The notes under the pieces are model-generated. The model saw only the letters and a program-made list of their open reading frames with translations, made no database searches and had not been told where the DNA came from. The position numbers and the translations under genes were made by a program. From UBA7803 sp041690675 (GTDB lineage Bacteria; Pseudomonadota; Gammaproteobacteria; Pseudomonadales; Azotimanducaceae), in the NCBI GenBank assembly GCA_041690675.1, contig JAWLGU010000005.1, positions 1 to 64,000 on the forward strand: a stretch of 64,000 nt of DNA, given 5' to 3'. Below, one piece after another: positions 32,279 through 40,954 of this stretch; position 1 is the first letter of the stretch, and every line of letters starts with the position of its first letter.

Positions 32279-35011
32279 ATGTACATTGCCTACATCATGA
32301 GAAGCAAACCCTTCGCCGCGGCCCTGGTCGCGGCGACGGTGCTGTCGACCGCATCTCGAGCGGTGGCGGCCGAGGAGCAGGCCGCGGTGGATCCTGCGGA
32401 CGACGGCCCGATTGAGGAAATGGTGGTAGTCGGACGCTACTACGACGCCGCGGCCCGGCTGGTGGAGGAGCGCAAGCAAGACTCGGCGGTGACCAACCTT
32501 CTTGGGGAGGACGCCATCTCCCGGGTGGGCGACAGCAACGTCGCCGCCGCGCTGCGCCGGGTCTCCGGGCTCACCCTGGTGAACGACAAGTTCGTGTACG
32601 TGCGCGGCCTGGGCGAGCGTTACTCCAGCACCACCCTGAACGGTGCGCGGGTGCCCTCCGTGGATCTGACCCGCAACGTCATTCCCCTCAACCTGTTCCC
32701 CACCTACGTGGTGGAGTCGCTGCGGGTGCAGAAGTCGTTCACGGTGGATCAGCCCGCCGCGTTCGGCGGCGGCAACATCGACATCCGCACCGAGGGGCTG
32801 CCGGACGGGCTGGTGTTCGGGCTCGAGCTGGGCAGCGGCCTGAACACCGAGAACGATGGCGAAGTGCTGACCTACGAGGGTGGTGACGACGACTTCTGGG
32901 GAACCGATGACGGCACCCGCGCCTTGTCGGGAACTCTGCTCCGTCAGGTGAACCGGTTCCGCGGCGACATCGGCGAGCAGAACATCCTCGCCACGCTGCG
33001 CGCCCAGGGGCAACCCGGGGCCACCCTGGCGGATGCCCGCGCGGTAAATCGGGAGCTGGCCACGTTGCTGTATCGCGACCTCACCATCGAGGAGGAGAAC
33101 ACGGATCCGGATCTGGACGTGAAAGGGTATCTGGGAAACAGCTTCTTCATCGGCAACGATCTGGAGGTGGGGTTTCTCGCCTCGGGGGCCTACGAGAACG
33201 AGTGGCGGGAGACGACGAAGTATGAATCCAGCTTCAGAGCACCCGAAGAGCAGAACGCCGAGGAGCGGGAAGCGACCTACAGCGTGAATCTGACGGCCAG
33301 CGGCAACGTGGGCCTGCGCTACGCGGAGGAGCACGAGGTGGTGTTCTCGTCGCTGTTCCTGCGCAACACCGACGACGAGACATCGGTGCGCACCTTCTTC
33401 AACGAAAACCGTCAGCGTTCCAGCGGGCTGGGCTTCCAGGACGTGCGCATCCGCTACGAGGAACGGGAGATCCTGGTCAATCAGCTCAGGGGCGAGCACC
33501 GGTTCGGCCTGGCGACCCAGGACCTGCTGAACGACTACCTCCCGGAGGGGCTCGTGCGGCTGCTGCCCAACGACCTGGAGCTCGACTGGTTCTATTCCGA
33601 CTCGAGCGCCGACACCGGGATCCCCAACGAGGTGGTGGTGGCGAGAGACGGCCGCGCCGACCCGATCACCGGGAAGATCGCCGACCCCGCGGTACGGACG
33701 GTGGCCGAGGCGGCCGACTATCGCTTCACCGATCTGGACGACGAGGTGGAGGACTACGGCTGGACCCTGTCGCTGCCGTTGTACTTCGACGGATCGCTTC
33801 TGGAGATCTCAGGCGGCTATCGCCACAGCGCGCAGGCGCGCTCCTACGAGCAGGTGCAGTTTACCCTGGGCCTGTTCGGCATCGACGACCCGGCCATCCT
33901 GCGTGGTCCCCTGGGCGACGTCTTCTCGGATGCGGTGATCACCGATCCGGACAACAACTTCGAGCTGAGGCGCAGCGGGGCCAACAACGAGAGCTACCTG
34001 GCCGCCACCATGACGGACGCCTGGTTCGGGGCCGTCGACTGGACGTTCCGGGACACCTGGCGCGTGGCCCTGGGCGTGCGCTGGGAGGACTACAAGCAGG
34101 TGGCCGTGGACTGGAACCCCTTCGGCTTCGACATCGCGAACCCCGCGGTGACCACCGATCCGGAGGCTCTCCTGGAGAGCTCGTTCATCAAGGACGACTT
34201 CTACCCGGCGGCGTCGATCACCTGGATGTCGGACTGGCTGGCCGAAACCTTCCAGCTCCGTCTGGGCTACAGCGAGACCGTGACCCGGCCGGACCTCCGG
34301 GAGATCACCCGCGCCAGCTACGTGGACCCGCTGACCGACGATCTGGTCTTCGGCAATCCCGGGGTGGTGCCCGCGGAGCTCAGCAACTACGACCTGCGGG
34401 CGGAGTGGTTCTTCGCCAACGGTGACAACTTCACGGCATCGCTATTCTACAAGGACATCCGGAACCCCATCGAGTTCTTCGAGGTGCCCGCCAGCGACAC
34501 CAATACGGCGCGGGAGATCGTCAACGCCGAATCGGCGGAAATCTACGGGGTGGAGTTCGAGGTGCTCAAGGAGCTGGGCTTCGCGCACCGCTGGCTCGAG
34601 CCGTTCTACCTGCAGGCCAATCTGACGTTCCAGGAGTCGGAGCTGGTTGCCGGGCCCCAGGCCAACGCGCCCACCAACCGGAAGCGGGATCTGACCAACG
34701 CGGCACCGTTCATCGCCAACCTGCAGTTCGGTTACGACTCCCCGGACGGCCGGCACTCGGCCACGCTGGTGTACAACGTGTTCCAGGAGCGCCTGTTCCT
34801 GGCCGGCCGGTTGGGGGCCCCCGACGGATTCGAGCAGCCCTTCCACGCCCTGGACGTCAGCTACGCCTGGTATCCGTCGGCCAAGGTGAAGGTGAAGGCC
34901 AAGCTCCAGAACATCCTGAACGACAGCGTCGAGATCGAGCGGGACGGGGTGACCACGTTCGAAGAGGACATCGGCCGCACGTTCGCGGTGAGCGTGAGCT
35001 GGGATTTCTGA
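32279..35011 (+). CDS. TonB-dependent outer-membrane receptor
   Basis: Energy-coupled outer-membrane transporter of 910 residues. After a signal peptide (a second start at 32297, MRSKPFAAALVAAT, would give a tidier one) comes the TonB box (EEMVVVGRY, about 46-54), the plug (VSGLTLVNDKFVYVRGLGERYSS and NLFPTYVVESL) and a beta barrel ending in the terminal aromatic SVSWDF. The ligand is unknown. The Pho-box-like promoter of the shared operon suggests a phosphorus-containing ligand. Stop-to-start distance from the lipoprotein gene is nine bases. Confidence 0.92.
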   Translation: MYIAYIMRSKPFAAALVAATVLSTASRAVAAEEQAAVDPADDGPIEEMVVVGRYYDAAARLVEERKQDSAVTNLLGEDAISRVGDSNVAAALRRVSGLTLVNDKFVYVRGLGERYSSTTLNGARVPSVDLTRNVIPLNLFPTYVVESLRVQKSFTVDQPAAFGGGNIDIRTEGLPDGLVFGLELGSGLNTENDGEVLTYEGGDDDFWGTDDGTRALSGTLLRQVNRFRGDIGEQNILATLRAQGQPGATLADARAVNRELATLLYRDLTIEEENTDPDLDVKGYLGNSFFIGNDLEVGFLASGAYENEWRETTKYESSFRAPEEQNAEEREATYSVNLTASGNVGLRYAEEHEVVFSSLFLRNTDDETSVRTFFNENRQRSSGLGFQDVRIRYEEREILVNQLRGEHRFGLATQDLLNDYLPEGLVRLLPNDLELDWFYSDSSADTGIPNEVVVARDGRADPITGKIADPAVRTVAEAADYRFTDLDDEVEDYGWTLSLPLYFDGSLLEISGGYRHSAQARSYEQVQFTLGLFGIDDPAILRGPLGDVFSDAVITDPDNNFELRRSGANNESYLAATMTDAWFGAVDWTFRDTWRVALGVRWEDYKQVAVDWNPFGFDIANPAVTTDPEALLESSFIKDDFYPAASITWMSDWLAETFQLRLGYSETVTRPDLREITRASYVDPLTDDLVFGNPGVVPAELSNYDLRAEWFFANGDNFTASLFYKDIRNPIEFFEVPASDTNTAREIVNAESAEIYGVEFEVLKELGFAHRWLEPFYLQANLTFQESELVAGPQANAPTNRKRDLTNAAPFIANLQFGYDSPDGRHSATLVYNVFQERLFLAGRLGAPDGFEQPFHALDVSYAWYPSAKVKVKAKLQNILNDSVEIERDGVTTFEEDIGRTFAVSVSWDF

Positions 35012-35023
35012 GCTCCGACCTTG

Positions 35024-35035
35024 CCCCTCGAGGGG
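35024..35035 (+). repeat. GC-rich palindrome after the TonB receptor gene
   Basis: CCCCTCGAGGGG is a perfect 12-bp dyad 12 bases after the receptor stop, followed by a long GC-rich run. There is no T tract, so it is a weak, possibly Rho-assisted end of transcription rather than an intrinsic terminator. Confidence 0.35.
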
Positions 35036-35152
35036 GCGCGCGGCCCGCGCCGCCGCCCTCTCTCCGGCTCCCCCGGCCGGGTAGCACGCGGTCTCGGCAG
35101 GCGTTACCATGCCGGGCTCGCAGTCATCAGTCGCTATACGTAGGGGAATACC

Positions 35153-36337
35153 ATGAGAGACGTCGTCATCGTCGATAGCGTTCGCACCGGGCTCGCCAAA
35201 GCGTTCCGGGGCAGCTTCAACCTCACCCGGTCCGACGACATGCTGGCCCACTGCATCGACGCGCTTCTCGAGCGCAACCCTCAGGTATCCCCCGACGAGG
35301 TGGAGGACGTCTACGTCGGCGCCGCCAGTCACGTGGGTGAGCAGGACGGCAACCTGGCCCGGCTGGCCGTGGTGCTCTCGAAGCTCCCCATCACCACGGC
35401 CGGCGTCACCATCAACCGGTTCTGCTCGTCGGGCCTGCAGACCATTGCCATGGCGGCGAATCAGATCGCCACCGGGCAAACCGAGGTGGCCATCGCCGGC
35501 GGCGCCGACTCCATCTCCATGCGTACCCGTCAGGAGCCGGGCAAGTCCAAGCAGAATCCCCGGCTGTTGGAAGAGAAGCCGGAAATCTTCATGGCCATGG
35601 GCAACACCGCCGAGGTGGTGGCCCGCCGCTACAACGTGAGCCGGGAGGCCCAGGACGAGTACGCCCTGCAGAGCCAGCAGCGGTACGCGCGCGCTCAGGA
35701 AGCCGGCTGGGTGGCGGAAGAGATCGTGCCCATGAAGGCCACCATGCTGAAGGTCGACAAGGAAACCGGCGCCGAAAGCCACGTCGAGGTGAGCGTCGAC
35801 CGGGATGAGTGCAATCGCCCCAACACCACCCTCGAAGGGCTGGCCGGTCTGCCCCCGGCGTTCGAGGAGAACGGCACGGTGACCGCCGGTAACGCCTCCC
35901 AGTTGTCCGACGGCGCGTCCATGACCCTGGTGATGAGCGCGGAGCGGGCCGCGCAGCTCGGCCTCGAGCCGCTCGGCATCTACCGCGGCTTCACGGTGGC
36001 GGGCTGCGAGCCCGACGAGATGGGCGTCGGACCGGTGTTTGCGATCCCGCGGCTGCTGAAGAACGCGGGGCTGTCCCTGAACGACATCGACCTGTGGGAG
36101 CTGAACGAGGCGTTCGCGTCCCAGTGCCTGTACTGCCGGGACAAGCTGGGCATCGACAACGAGATCTACAACGTCAATGGCGGCAGCATCGCCATCGGCC
36201 ACCCCTTCGGTATGACCGGTTCGCGACAGACGGGGCTCATCCTGCGGGAGCTCAAGCGCCGCAAGAAGAAGTACGGCGTCGTGACCATGTGCATCGGTGG
36301 CGGCCAGGGGGCGGCGGGGCTGTTCGAGGCCGTCTGA
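35153..36337 (+). CDS. Acetyl-CoA C-acyltransferase (thiolase)
   Basis: Cleaves 3-ketoacyl-CoA with CoA, the last step of a beta-oxidation cycle; the reverse is biosynthetic. The 394 residues carry nucleophile Cys91 (NRFCSSGLQT), His350 (GHPFGMTGSRQ) and base Cys380 (MCIGGGQGAAG), a complete set. It is most like FadA/degradative thiolases. It stands alone, with no FadB-type partner beside it, so the hydratase and dehydrogenase would come from separate genes such as the crotonases and SDRs elsewhere in the window. Confidence 0.93.
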   Translation: MRDVVIVDSVRTGLAKAFRGSFNLTRSDDMLAHCIDALLERNPQVSPDEVEDVYVGAASHVGEQDGNLARLAVVLSKLPITTAGVTINRFCSSGLQTIAMAANQIATGQTEVAIAGGADSISMRTRQEPGKSKQNPRLLEEKPEIFMAMGNTAEVVARRYNVSREAQDEYALQSQQRYARAQEAGWVAEEIVPMKATMLKVDKETGAESHVEVSVDRDECNRPNTTLEGLAGLPPAFEENGTVTAGNASQLSDGASMTLVMSAERAAQLGLEPLGIYRGFTVAGCEPDEMGVGPVFAIPRLLKNAGLSLNDIDLWELNEAFASQCLYCRDKLGIDNEIYNVNGGSIAIGHPFGMTGSRQTGLILRELKRRKKKYGVVTMCIGGGQGAAGLFEAV

Positions 36338-36385
36338 GCCCGCCCCGGCGCGCTCGCGGATCCGGCCCGGCGAGCGATGTGACTT

Positions 36386-36401
36386 GTAACACATTGAAAC
36401 T
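36386..36401 (+). promoter_or_regulatory. Candidate OmpR-type tandem site upstream of the ompR-like operon
   Basis: Half-sites GTAACA (36386-36391) and GAAACT (36396-36401) are exactly 10 bp apart, the spacing and GNAACA-like sequence of OmpR-binding boxes. It lies 77 bases before the ATT start of the first operon gene, suggesting autoregulation. A similar pair occurs at 39071-39086. Confidence 0.4.
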
Positions 36402-36461
36402 CACGGGAAATGGCGCCGAAACAGGCGCTGTCGAGAATACGGCTCCGGGCCTAGCAGGCCG

Positions 36462-36469
36462 AAAGGAGG
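36462..36469 (+). promoter_or_regulatory. Strong Shine-Dalgarno that decides an ATT start
   Basis: AAAGGAGG lies eight bases upstream of ATT at 36478-36480. No ATG, GTG or TTG occurs in frame at a usable distance. This is the main evidence for the unusual start. Confidence 0.6.
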
Positions 36470-36477
36470 TTGCTGCC

Positions 36478-37023
36478 ATTACAGCCACCTGGAAAGGGCT
36501 GGGAATCGCGCTGCTGCTGACCGTGGGGCTGCCCGACGTGGCCCTAGCCGCGGGGGCGGCCGCGCCTTCTCGTGCCTACGGCGACCGATCGGACGAAGAG
36601 CTGACGGCGCTGGCGGCGAGCTGGGATTCGCTGAACAAGCACCAGCGCCGGGCCCTGCTCACGGAGATGAAGCTGCGCATGGCCCGCAACAGCGGCCGCA
36701 GCGGCGTGATCCGCATCCGCACGGAGCGCCGTTACGGGCGCATCATCCGCCAGCCCGATGGCCGCGTCATCCACATCGAGACCCAGGTGGTGCACGTGCG
36801 GCCCATCGACGCGGAAGACCTGGCGGCGGAGCGCCTCGGCTTCGGCCTGGGGTTCGAGCATCGGGTGGCGCAACGGCGCTCTGCAGCGCCGGATGATCGC
36901 GCCGAGACCGGGGACGAGGCAACCGACGCGATTCTCGAGAACGTGCTGCAGGCGCTGGAACCGGCGCCGCCCGATGTGCAGGAGCCGCTGCCCATCCTCC
37001 GAGTCACCGACCCTGCACCCTGA
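36478..37023 (+). CDS. Secreted protein of unknown function with an apparent ATT start
   Basis: A 181-residue protein encoded just before the OmpR/EnvZ-type pair. From ATT 36478 it reads as a textbook signal peptide (TATWKGLGIALLLTVGLPDV, then ALAAG). In-frame GTG (36379) and TTG (36394) further upstream would bury this segment. The mature part has a helical, DUF3106-like stretch (LAASWDSLNKHQRRALLTE), a basic strand region (RIRTERRYGRIIRQPDGRVI) and an acidic tail. The stop is 12 bases before the response-regulator start, so it is probably the first gene of that operon. It may be a periplasmic partner of the sensor, an inference from position. Confidence 0.65.
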   Translation: MTATWKGLGIALLLTVGLPDVALAAGAAAPSRAYGDRSDEELTALAASWDSLNKHQRRALLTEMKLRMARNSGRSGVIRIRTERRYGRIIRQPDGRVIHIETQVVHVRPIDAEDLAAERLGFGLGFEHRVAQRRSAAPDDRAETGDEATDAILENVLQALEPAPPDVQEPLPILRVTDPAP

Positions 37024-37035
37024 TACACTCGATCC

Positions 37036-37749
37036 GTGGACGGCGATACTGCAAAGCTTCTGGTCGTCGACGACGACCCCGAGATCCGCGAGCTGACCGA
37101 GGCGTACCTCTCTCAACAGGGGTTCTCCGTGGCGTGCGTGGAGAGCGGCGAGGCCATGATGACCTACCTCGCCGATCACCCGGTGGACCTGATCATTCTC
37201 GACCTGATGCTGCCCGGTGAGCACGGTCTGAACCTGGCGCGTCAGCTCAAGCGCGACGACGACGTGCCCATCATCATCGTCTCCGCTCAAGGGGACGACG
37301 TCGATCGGATCGTCGGCCTGGAAGTGGGGGCCGACGACTACATCGCCAAGCCCTTCAATCCGCGCGAGCTGCTGGCCCGGGTGCGGGCCGTGCTGCGGCG
37401 GGCGCAGCGGCCCCGGGAGACCCGGGGCGAGGGGAGCGAGAATCTCCGATTCGGCCCCTTCGTTCTCGATCTGGGTGCCCACCAGCTGTTGCGCGACGGC
37501 GCGCAGGTACCCCTCACCTCCGGCGAGTTCGATCTGCTGGCGATTCTCGCGGAGCACCCCAACAAGGTACTGCACCGGGATCGCATCCTCGATCTGCTGA
37601 CGGGCGCGGAGCGGTCCCCCTTCGATCGCAGCATCGACGTGCGGGTGACGCGTCTGCGCAGCAAAATAGAACCCGATCCATCCAATCCGATCTACATCAA
37701 GACCATCTGGGGCAAGGGCTACATGTTCTGCCCTGACGGCAATGGCTGA
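37036..37749 (+). CDS. OmpR-family response regulator
   Basis: Two-component response regulator of 237 residues. The receiver domain (1-120) has the acidic pocket (VVDDD, residues 10-14), phospho-acceptor Asp56 (ILDLMLPGE) and the conserved Lys in IAKPFNPREL. The C-terminal winged-helix DNA-binding domain begins near residue 140 (FVLDLGAHQLLRDG) and ends TIWGKGYMF. It resembles OmpR more than PhoB. The start is a GTG at 37036. Its stop overlaps the start of the sensor kinase by eight bases, marking a cognate pair. Targets may include its own operon and the segment at 39071. Confidence 0.93.
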   Translation: MDGDTAKLLVVDDDPEIRELTEAYLSQQGFSVACVESGEAMMTYLADHPVDLIILDLMLPGEHGLNLARQLKRDDDVPIIIVSAQGDDVDRIVGLEVGADDYIAKPFNPRELLARVRAVLRRAQRPRETRGEGSENLRFGPFVLDLGAHQLLRDGAQVPLTSGEFDLLAILAEHPNKVLHRDRILDLLTGAERSPFDRSIDVRVTRLRSKIEPDPSNPIYIKTIWGKGYMFCPDGNG

Positions 37750-39034
37750 TCCGGAAGGATCCCGCCGCGGCAGCGGCGGTTCCCTTTCGCTGCTCGTCAG
37801 AACCAACCTCACCCTGGCCGTCAGTGCACTGCTCATCGTCGTGATCGCGGTGCTGGCGTTGAACCAGTTCGTCATCAAGCCCATTGCCGTCCGCTCCGCC
37901 GACGACGAAGCGGCGCTGCTGGTGCTCTCCGCGCAGACCTGGGTCGAGCTGCCGCCGGAGGCGCGACCGTACTTCGAGCTGGAACTGGCGCAGAGTCACG
38001 ATCTGATCATCTCCGGCGAGCCGCAGGTGCTGGCACCGGCGGACATGGGGCGCCCCTATCTGTCCCTGCTGCAGGAGAAGCTGAGCGACCGTCTGGGCAT
38101 AGACGTGTCGCTCAAGCAGGGCAACGAGCTGGTATGGGTGGACGTGCCCATGGGTGGCTATGATCTGCAGATCGGTTTCTCTCCGGCGCGCCGCGACATC
38201 CAGCCGCTGTACGTGGGCATCATGATCGTGGTGCTGGGGGCCCTGGTCGTGTTCCTGACCTCCCTGTTCATCGTCCAGCGCATCGCCCGCCCGCTGATGC
38301 TGGTGGCCGAGCGCGCCGAAACCTTCCGGGGAGGTGAGAACTTCGAGCCGTTGCCGGAGCAGGGCCCGGCGGAGCTGGCGTCGCTGGCCCGGAACTTCAA
38401 CACCATGGCCCGGGAGATCTCCACTCTCCTGTCCAACCGGACCACCCTGCTCGCCGGCATCTCCCACGACCTGCGCACCCCGCTCACCCGCATGCGCCTC
38501 GCCCTGGAGCTGTTGCCGGACGACGTGGATCCCAAGCTGGTGGAGCGCTTCGAGCGGAACCTCGAGGCCATGGACGCGCTCATCGGTGATGCCTTGCGGT
38601 TCGCCCGCGGCACGGGCGAGGCACCCCAGGAGGTCGAACTCGTGCCGTTCGTCGAGGACGTGCTGGCGAGCTTCGACCCGCCGGTCGCGCTCACGGTGGA
38701 GGATCCCGTCGAGCAACGGGTGTCGGTGGCGCCGGGAGCCCTGCAGCGAATCGTCGTCAACCTGGTGAACAACGGCCTGCAGCACGGGGACAACGTGCGC
38801 GTGCTGCTGCGGGGACGCGAGATTCACGTCGTCGACTCCGGCCCGGGGATTCCGGAAGCTTCCAGAGACGCGGTGTTTCAGCCTTTCTTCCGCCTCGACA
38901 GCTCACGCAACGTCAAGACCGGCGGCAGTGGCCTCGGCCTCGCCATCGTGCAGCAGCTCTGCCAGGCTCAGGGCTGGCGGGTGCGCATCCAGGAGGGCCC
39001 GGAAGGCGGCACCGAGGTGGTCGTGACCCTGTGA
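37742..39034 (+). CDS. EnvZ-like sensor histidine kinase
   Basis: Membrane kinase of 430 residues. It has a first transmembrane helix at about 18-40, a periplasmic domain of about 115 residues, a second helix (MIVVLGALVVFLTSLFIV), a HAMP linker (RIARPLMLVAERAETF), and the phospho-acceptor His242 in GISHDLRTPLTRMR. The ATP-binding domain has the N box (NLVNNGLQHGDN), VVDSGPGIPE and GGSGLGLAIVQQ. The short periplasmic part and H-box sequence are EnvZ-like. It overlaps the regulator gene. The signal is unknown; the secreted protein encoded upstream could be a modulator. Confidence 0.93.
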   Translation: MADPEGSRRGSGGSLSLLVRTNLTLAVSALLIVVIAVLALNQFVIKPIAVRSADDEAALLVLSAQTWVELPPEARPYFELELAQSHDLIISGEPQVLAPADMGRPYLSLLQEKLSDRLGIDVSLKQGNELVWVDVPMGGYDLQIGFSPARRDIQPLYVGIMIVVLGALVVFLTSLFIVQRIARPLMLVAERAETFRGGENFEPLPEQGPAELASLARNFNTMAREISTLLSNRTTLLAGISHDLRTPLTRMRLALELLPDDVDPKLVERFERNLEAMDALIGDALRFARGTGEAPQEVELVPFVEDVLASFDPPVALTVEDPVEQRVSVAPGALQRIVVNLVNNGLQHGDNVRVLLRGREIHVVDSGPGIPEASRDAVFQPFFRLDSSRNVKTGGSGLGLAIVQQLCQAQGWRVRIQEGPEGGTEVVVTL

Positions 39035-39070
39035 ACCTTCACAATCGGATCCACGGAGCTCGCACGATTG

Positions 39071-39091
39071 GAAACAAAATGTCACAAAATG
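39071..39091 (+). promoter_or_regulatory. Candidate OmpR-type tandem site downstream of the sensor gene
   Basis: GAAACA (39071-39076) and GTCACA (39081-39086) are spaced by exactly 10 bp, within two direct copies of ACAAAATG (39074-39081, 39084-39091). This repeats the pattern of the site at 36386. It would sit just upstream of a weak -10 (GAAATT, 39102-39107). Confidence 0.4.
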
Positions 39092-39113
39092 CGCGGGTGA
39101 GGAAATTCTCCCG

Positions 39114-39249
39114 AAACAGCTCTACGGCATAGTGGGCACCGTAGCGAGTAGCAATACGCTGCTTTCTCATGAGGCTATCTCTATCCCCTTGAGACCTTCA
39201 TAAGGTCGACTCCACCGCCGGTTTCCTCTCCAGGCCGGCGGTTTTTTTT
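39114..39249 (+). ncRNA. Possible small RNA between the sensor kinase gene and mscS
   Basis: A segment of about 136 nt without coding signal that begins after an OmpR-like site and weak -10 and ends at an intrinsic terminator. It can fold into three hairpins: CTACGG/CCGTAG (39122-39144), GACCTT-CAT-AAGGTC (39193-39207) and the terminator stem. OmpR-controlled small RNAs with this design (OmrA/OmrB, MicF) are known in enterobacteria; no sequence kinship is claimed. It overlaps the mscS 3' end in antisense. It may instead be only the 3' untranslated end of the kinase transcript. Confidence 0.3.
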
Positions 39250-40100
39250 GCCTGCTCGTTCAGTTCCGGCGTGAGGTGCACGCGAACGTCCCGTTGCGGG
39301 AAGGGGATGCTGATGCCTGCGGCGTCGAAGCCTTCCTTCACTCGCTCCGTCAGGTCGAACTTGAGGCCCCAGTAATCGGCGGCGTTGGTCCACACCCGCA
39401 CGATGATGTCTACGGAGCTCTCCCCCAGATTGCCCACGACGATCTGCGGCGCGGGATCGGCGAAGGCTCGCTCGTCCGCTGCGATCACGTTGGCGATCAC
39501 CTGTCTGGCGTGGCCGATGTCGTCGCCATAGCCGATGCCGAACACGAAGTCCACCCGCCGGGTCGGCTCCGCCGAGTAATTTGTGACGATGCCGTTGGAG
39601 ATGGTTCCGTTGGGAACGACGATGCGGACGTTGTCGGGGGTGTTGAGGATGGTGTTGAAGATCTGAATGTCGGTGACCGTGCCGCTGACGCCCTGAGCCT
39701 GAATGTAGTCCCCCACCTTGTAGGGCCGGAACATGAGCACCAGCACTCCGCCCGCGAAGTTGGCCAGACTGCCCTGCAGGGCCAGGCCGACGGCGAGCCC
39801 GGCGGCACCCAGCAGGGCGATGAATGACGTGGTCTCGACGCCGATCATGGAGATCACGCTGATGATCAGCAGTGCCTTCAGTCCGATGCCGACGAGGCTC
39901 TCCAGAAACCTCGCCAGGGTGGGCTCGGTGCGGCTGCGCGCGAGGCCCCGCGACGTCATCTTCAATACGCGGTTGATTGCCCACAAGCCGACCAGCAGCA
40001 CCGTCAGTGCCAGGAGGATCTTGGGGACGTACAGCACCGCCAGCTCGACCGCCAGGTCGGTGTAGCGGGACATATCTTCCGTGCTCAACAAGTCTTCCAA
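39198..40100 (-). CDS. mscS: Small-conductance mechanosensitive channel MscS
   Basis: Inner-membrane channel that opens on membrane tension to release solutes during osmotic downshock. The 300 residues align closely with E. coli MscS: it even begins MEDL, has three membrane helices and the pore helix LLGAAGLAVGLALQGSLANFAGGVLVLMFRPY, then the beta domain (VSGTVTDIQIFNTILNTPDN) and the C-terminal FDAAGISIPFPQRDV. The start is TTG at 40100, favoured over ATG 40073 because it preserves the MEDL terminus. It converges on the OmpR/EnvZ operon, an osmotic theme. Confidence 0.94.
   Translation of the reverse strand: MEDLLSTEDMSRYTDLAVELAVLYVPKILLALTVLLVGLWAINRVLKMTSRGLARSRTEPTLARFLESLVGIGLKALLIISVISMIGVETTSFIALLGAAGLAVGLALQGSLANFAGGVLVLMFRPYKVGDYIQAQGVSGTVTDIQIFNTILNTPDNVRIVVPNGTISNGIVTNYSAEPTRRVDFVFGIGYGDDIGHARQVIANVIAADERAFADPAPQIVVGNLGESSVDIIVRVWTNAADYWGLKFDLTERVKEGFDAAGISIPFPQRDVRVHLTPELNEQAKKTAGLERKPAVESTL
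39215..39249 (+). terminator. Rho-independent terminator after the two-component operon
   Basis: Stem CCGCCGG (39215-39221), loop of 13, stem CCGGCGG (39235-39241), then eight T. It works only rightward and lies inside the last codons of the convergent mscS gene. Confidence 0.9.
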
Positions 40101-40248
40101 GGTTTGCCCCCCCTGCGCCGGCCTAGTGAATTGGCTTGCCTGAATCCAATTCTAAGCAGCCGGCGCTCCCTGTACATCCCTCGGCCCTTGGCCTAGGCTC
40201 CCCATCTTCCAGACCAACGGCCCCATGGACACAGCCAGGAGTGCACGC

Positions 40249-40929
40249 ATGCGCAGTTCACGGATCGTCCCGGCCGCGGCGAGCCGGCCCGCGGGCCCCG
40301 AGGCCGTGATCCTGGCGCTGCTGCTCCTCGTCGCCGGCGGCTGCGAGAGCGCCTACTACGGCGCCATGGAGAAAATCGGGGTTCACAAGCGCGAGATACT
40401 GGTGGACCGGGTGTCCGCCGCCGCGGAAAGCCAGCAGGAAGCCAAGGAAGAGTTCGAAAACGCGTTCGAGCAGTTCTCCAGCGTCGTCAGCGTGCCACCT
40501 TCCGAGCTGCAGAGCACCTACGAGGCCTTGAACGACGCTTTCGAGGACGCCGAGGTGAAGGCGGAGCGGGTGCATCGGCGCATCGATGCGGTGGAGTCGG
40601 TGTCGGATGCGCTGTTCGATGAGTGGCGCGACGAGATCGAGCTCATCGGCAATCGGGAGCTGCGGCGCTCCAGCGAGCGTCAGCTCCGGGATTCCGAAGC
40701 CCAGTACGAGTCGCTCATGACTGCCATGCGGCGGGCCGAGGAGCGCATGGAGCCGGTGCTCGACACCTTTCGTGACTACGTGCTCTACCTGAAGCACAAC
40801 CTGAATGCCCAAGCCATCGCTTCGCTCCGGGGCGAGGTGGCCGGGGTGCAAGCGGACGTCTCGGCGTTGATACGCGACATGGAAGCCTCCATCAGCCAGG
40901 CTCGCGCCTTCATCGAGAACATGGAGTAG
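40249..40929 (+). CDS. DUF2959 family lipoprotein
   Basis: Probable lipoprotein of 226 residues with a hydrophobic signal (AVILALLLLVAGGC, lipidated Cys about 32) and the DUF2959 opening YYGAMEKIGVHKREILVDRV. The rest is a long set of charged helices, probably coiled coil (ESQQEAKEEFENAFEQF, then RRAEERMEPVLDTFRDYVLYLKHNLN). Function unknown. ATG 40249 has AGGAG seven bases upstream; an upstream Met at 40225 lacks one. It heads a probable operon with the AsmA-like and crotonase genes. Confidence 0.85.
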   Translation: MRSSRIVPAAASRPAGPEAVILALLLLVAGGCESAYYGAMEKIGVHKREILVDRVSAAAESQQEAKEEFENAFEQFSSVVSVPPSELQSTYEALNDAFEDAEVKAERVHRRIDAVESVSDALFDEWRDEIELIGNRELRRSSERQLRDSEAQYESLMTAMRRAEERMEPVLDTFRDYVLYLKHNLNAQAIASLRGEVAGVQADVSALIRDMEASISQARAFIENME

Positions 40930-40954
40930 GGCCCGTTCGGGCGGAGGACGGAAC

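Noticed and set aside
30467..33499. A 1010-codon minus-strand open frame over the lipoprotein and TonB receptor genes
   Set aside because: Antisense shadow; the plus strand has signal peptides, lipobox, TonB box and barrel features.
35024..35035. Intrinsic terminator after the TonB receptor gene
   Set aside because: The CCCCTCGAGGGG dyad has no following T tract, so I list it only as a repeat.
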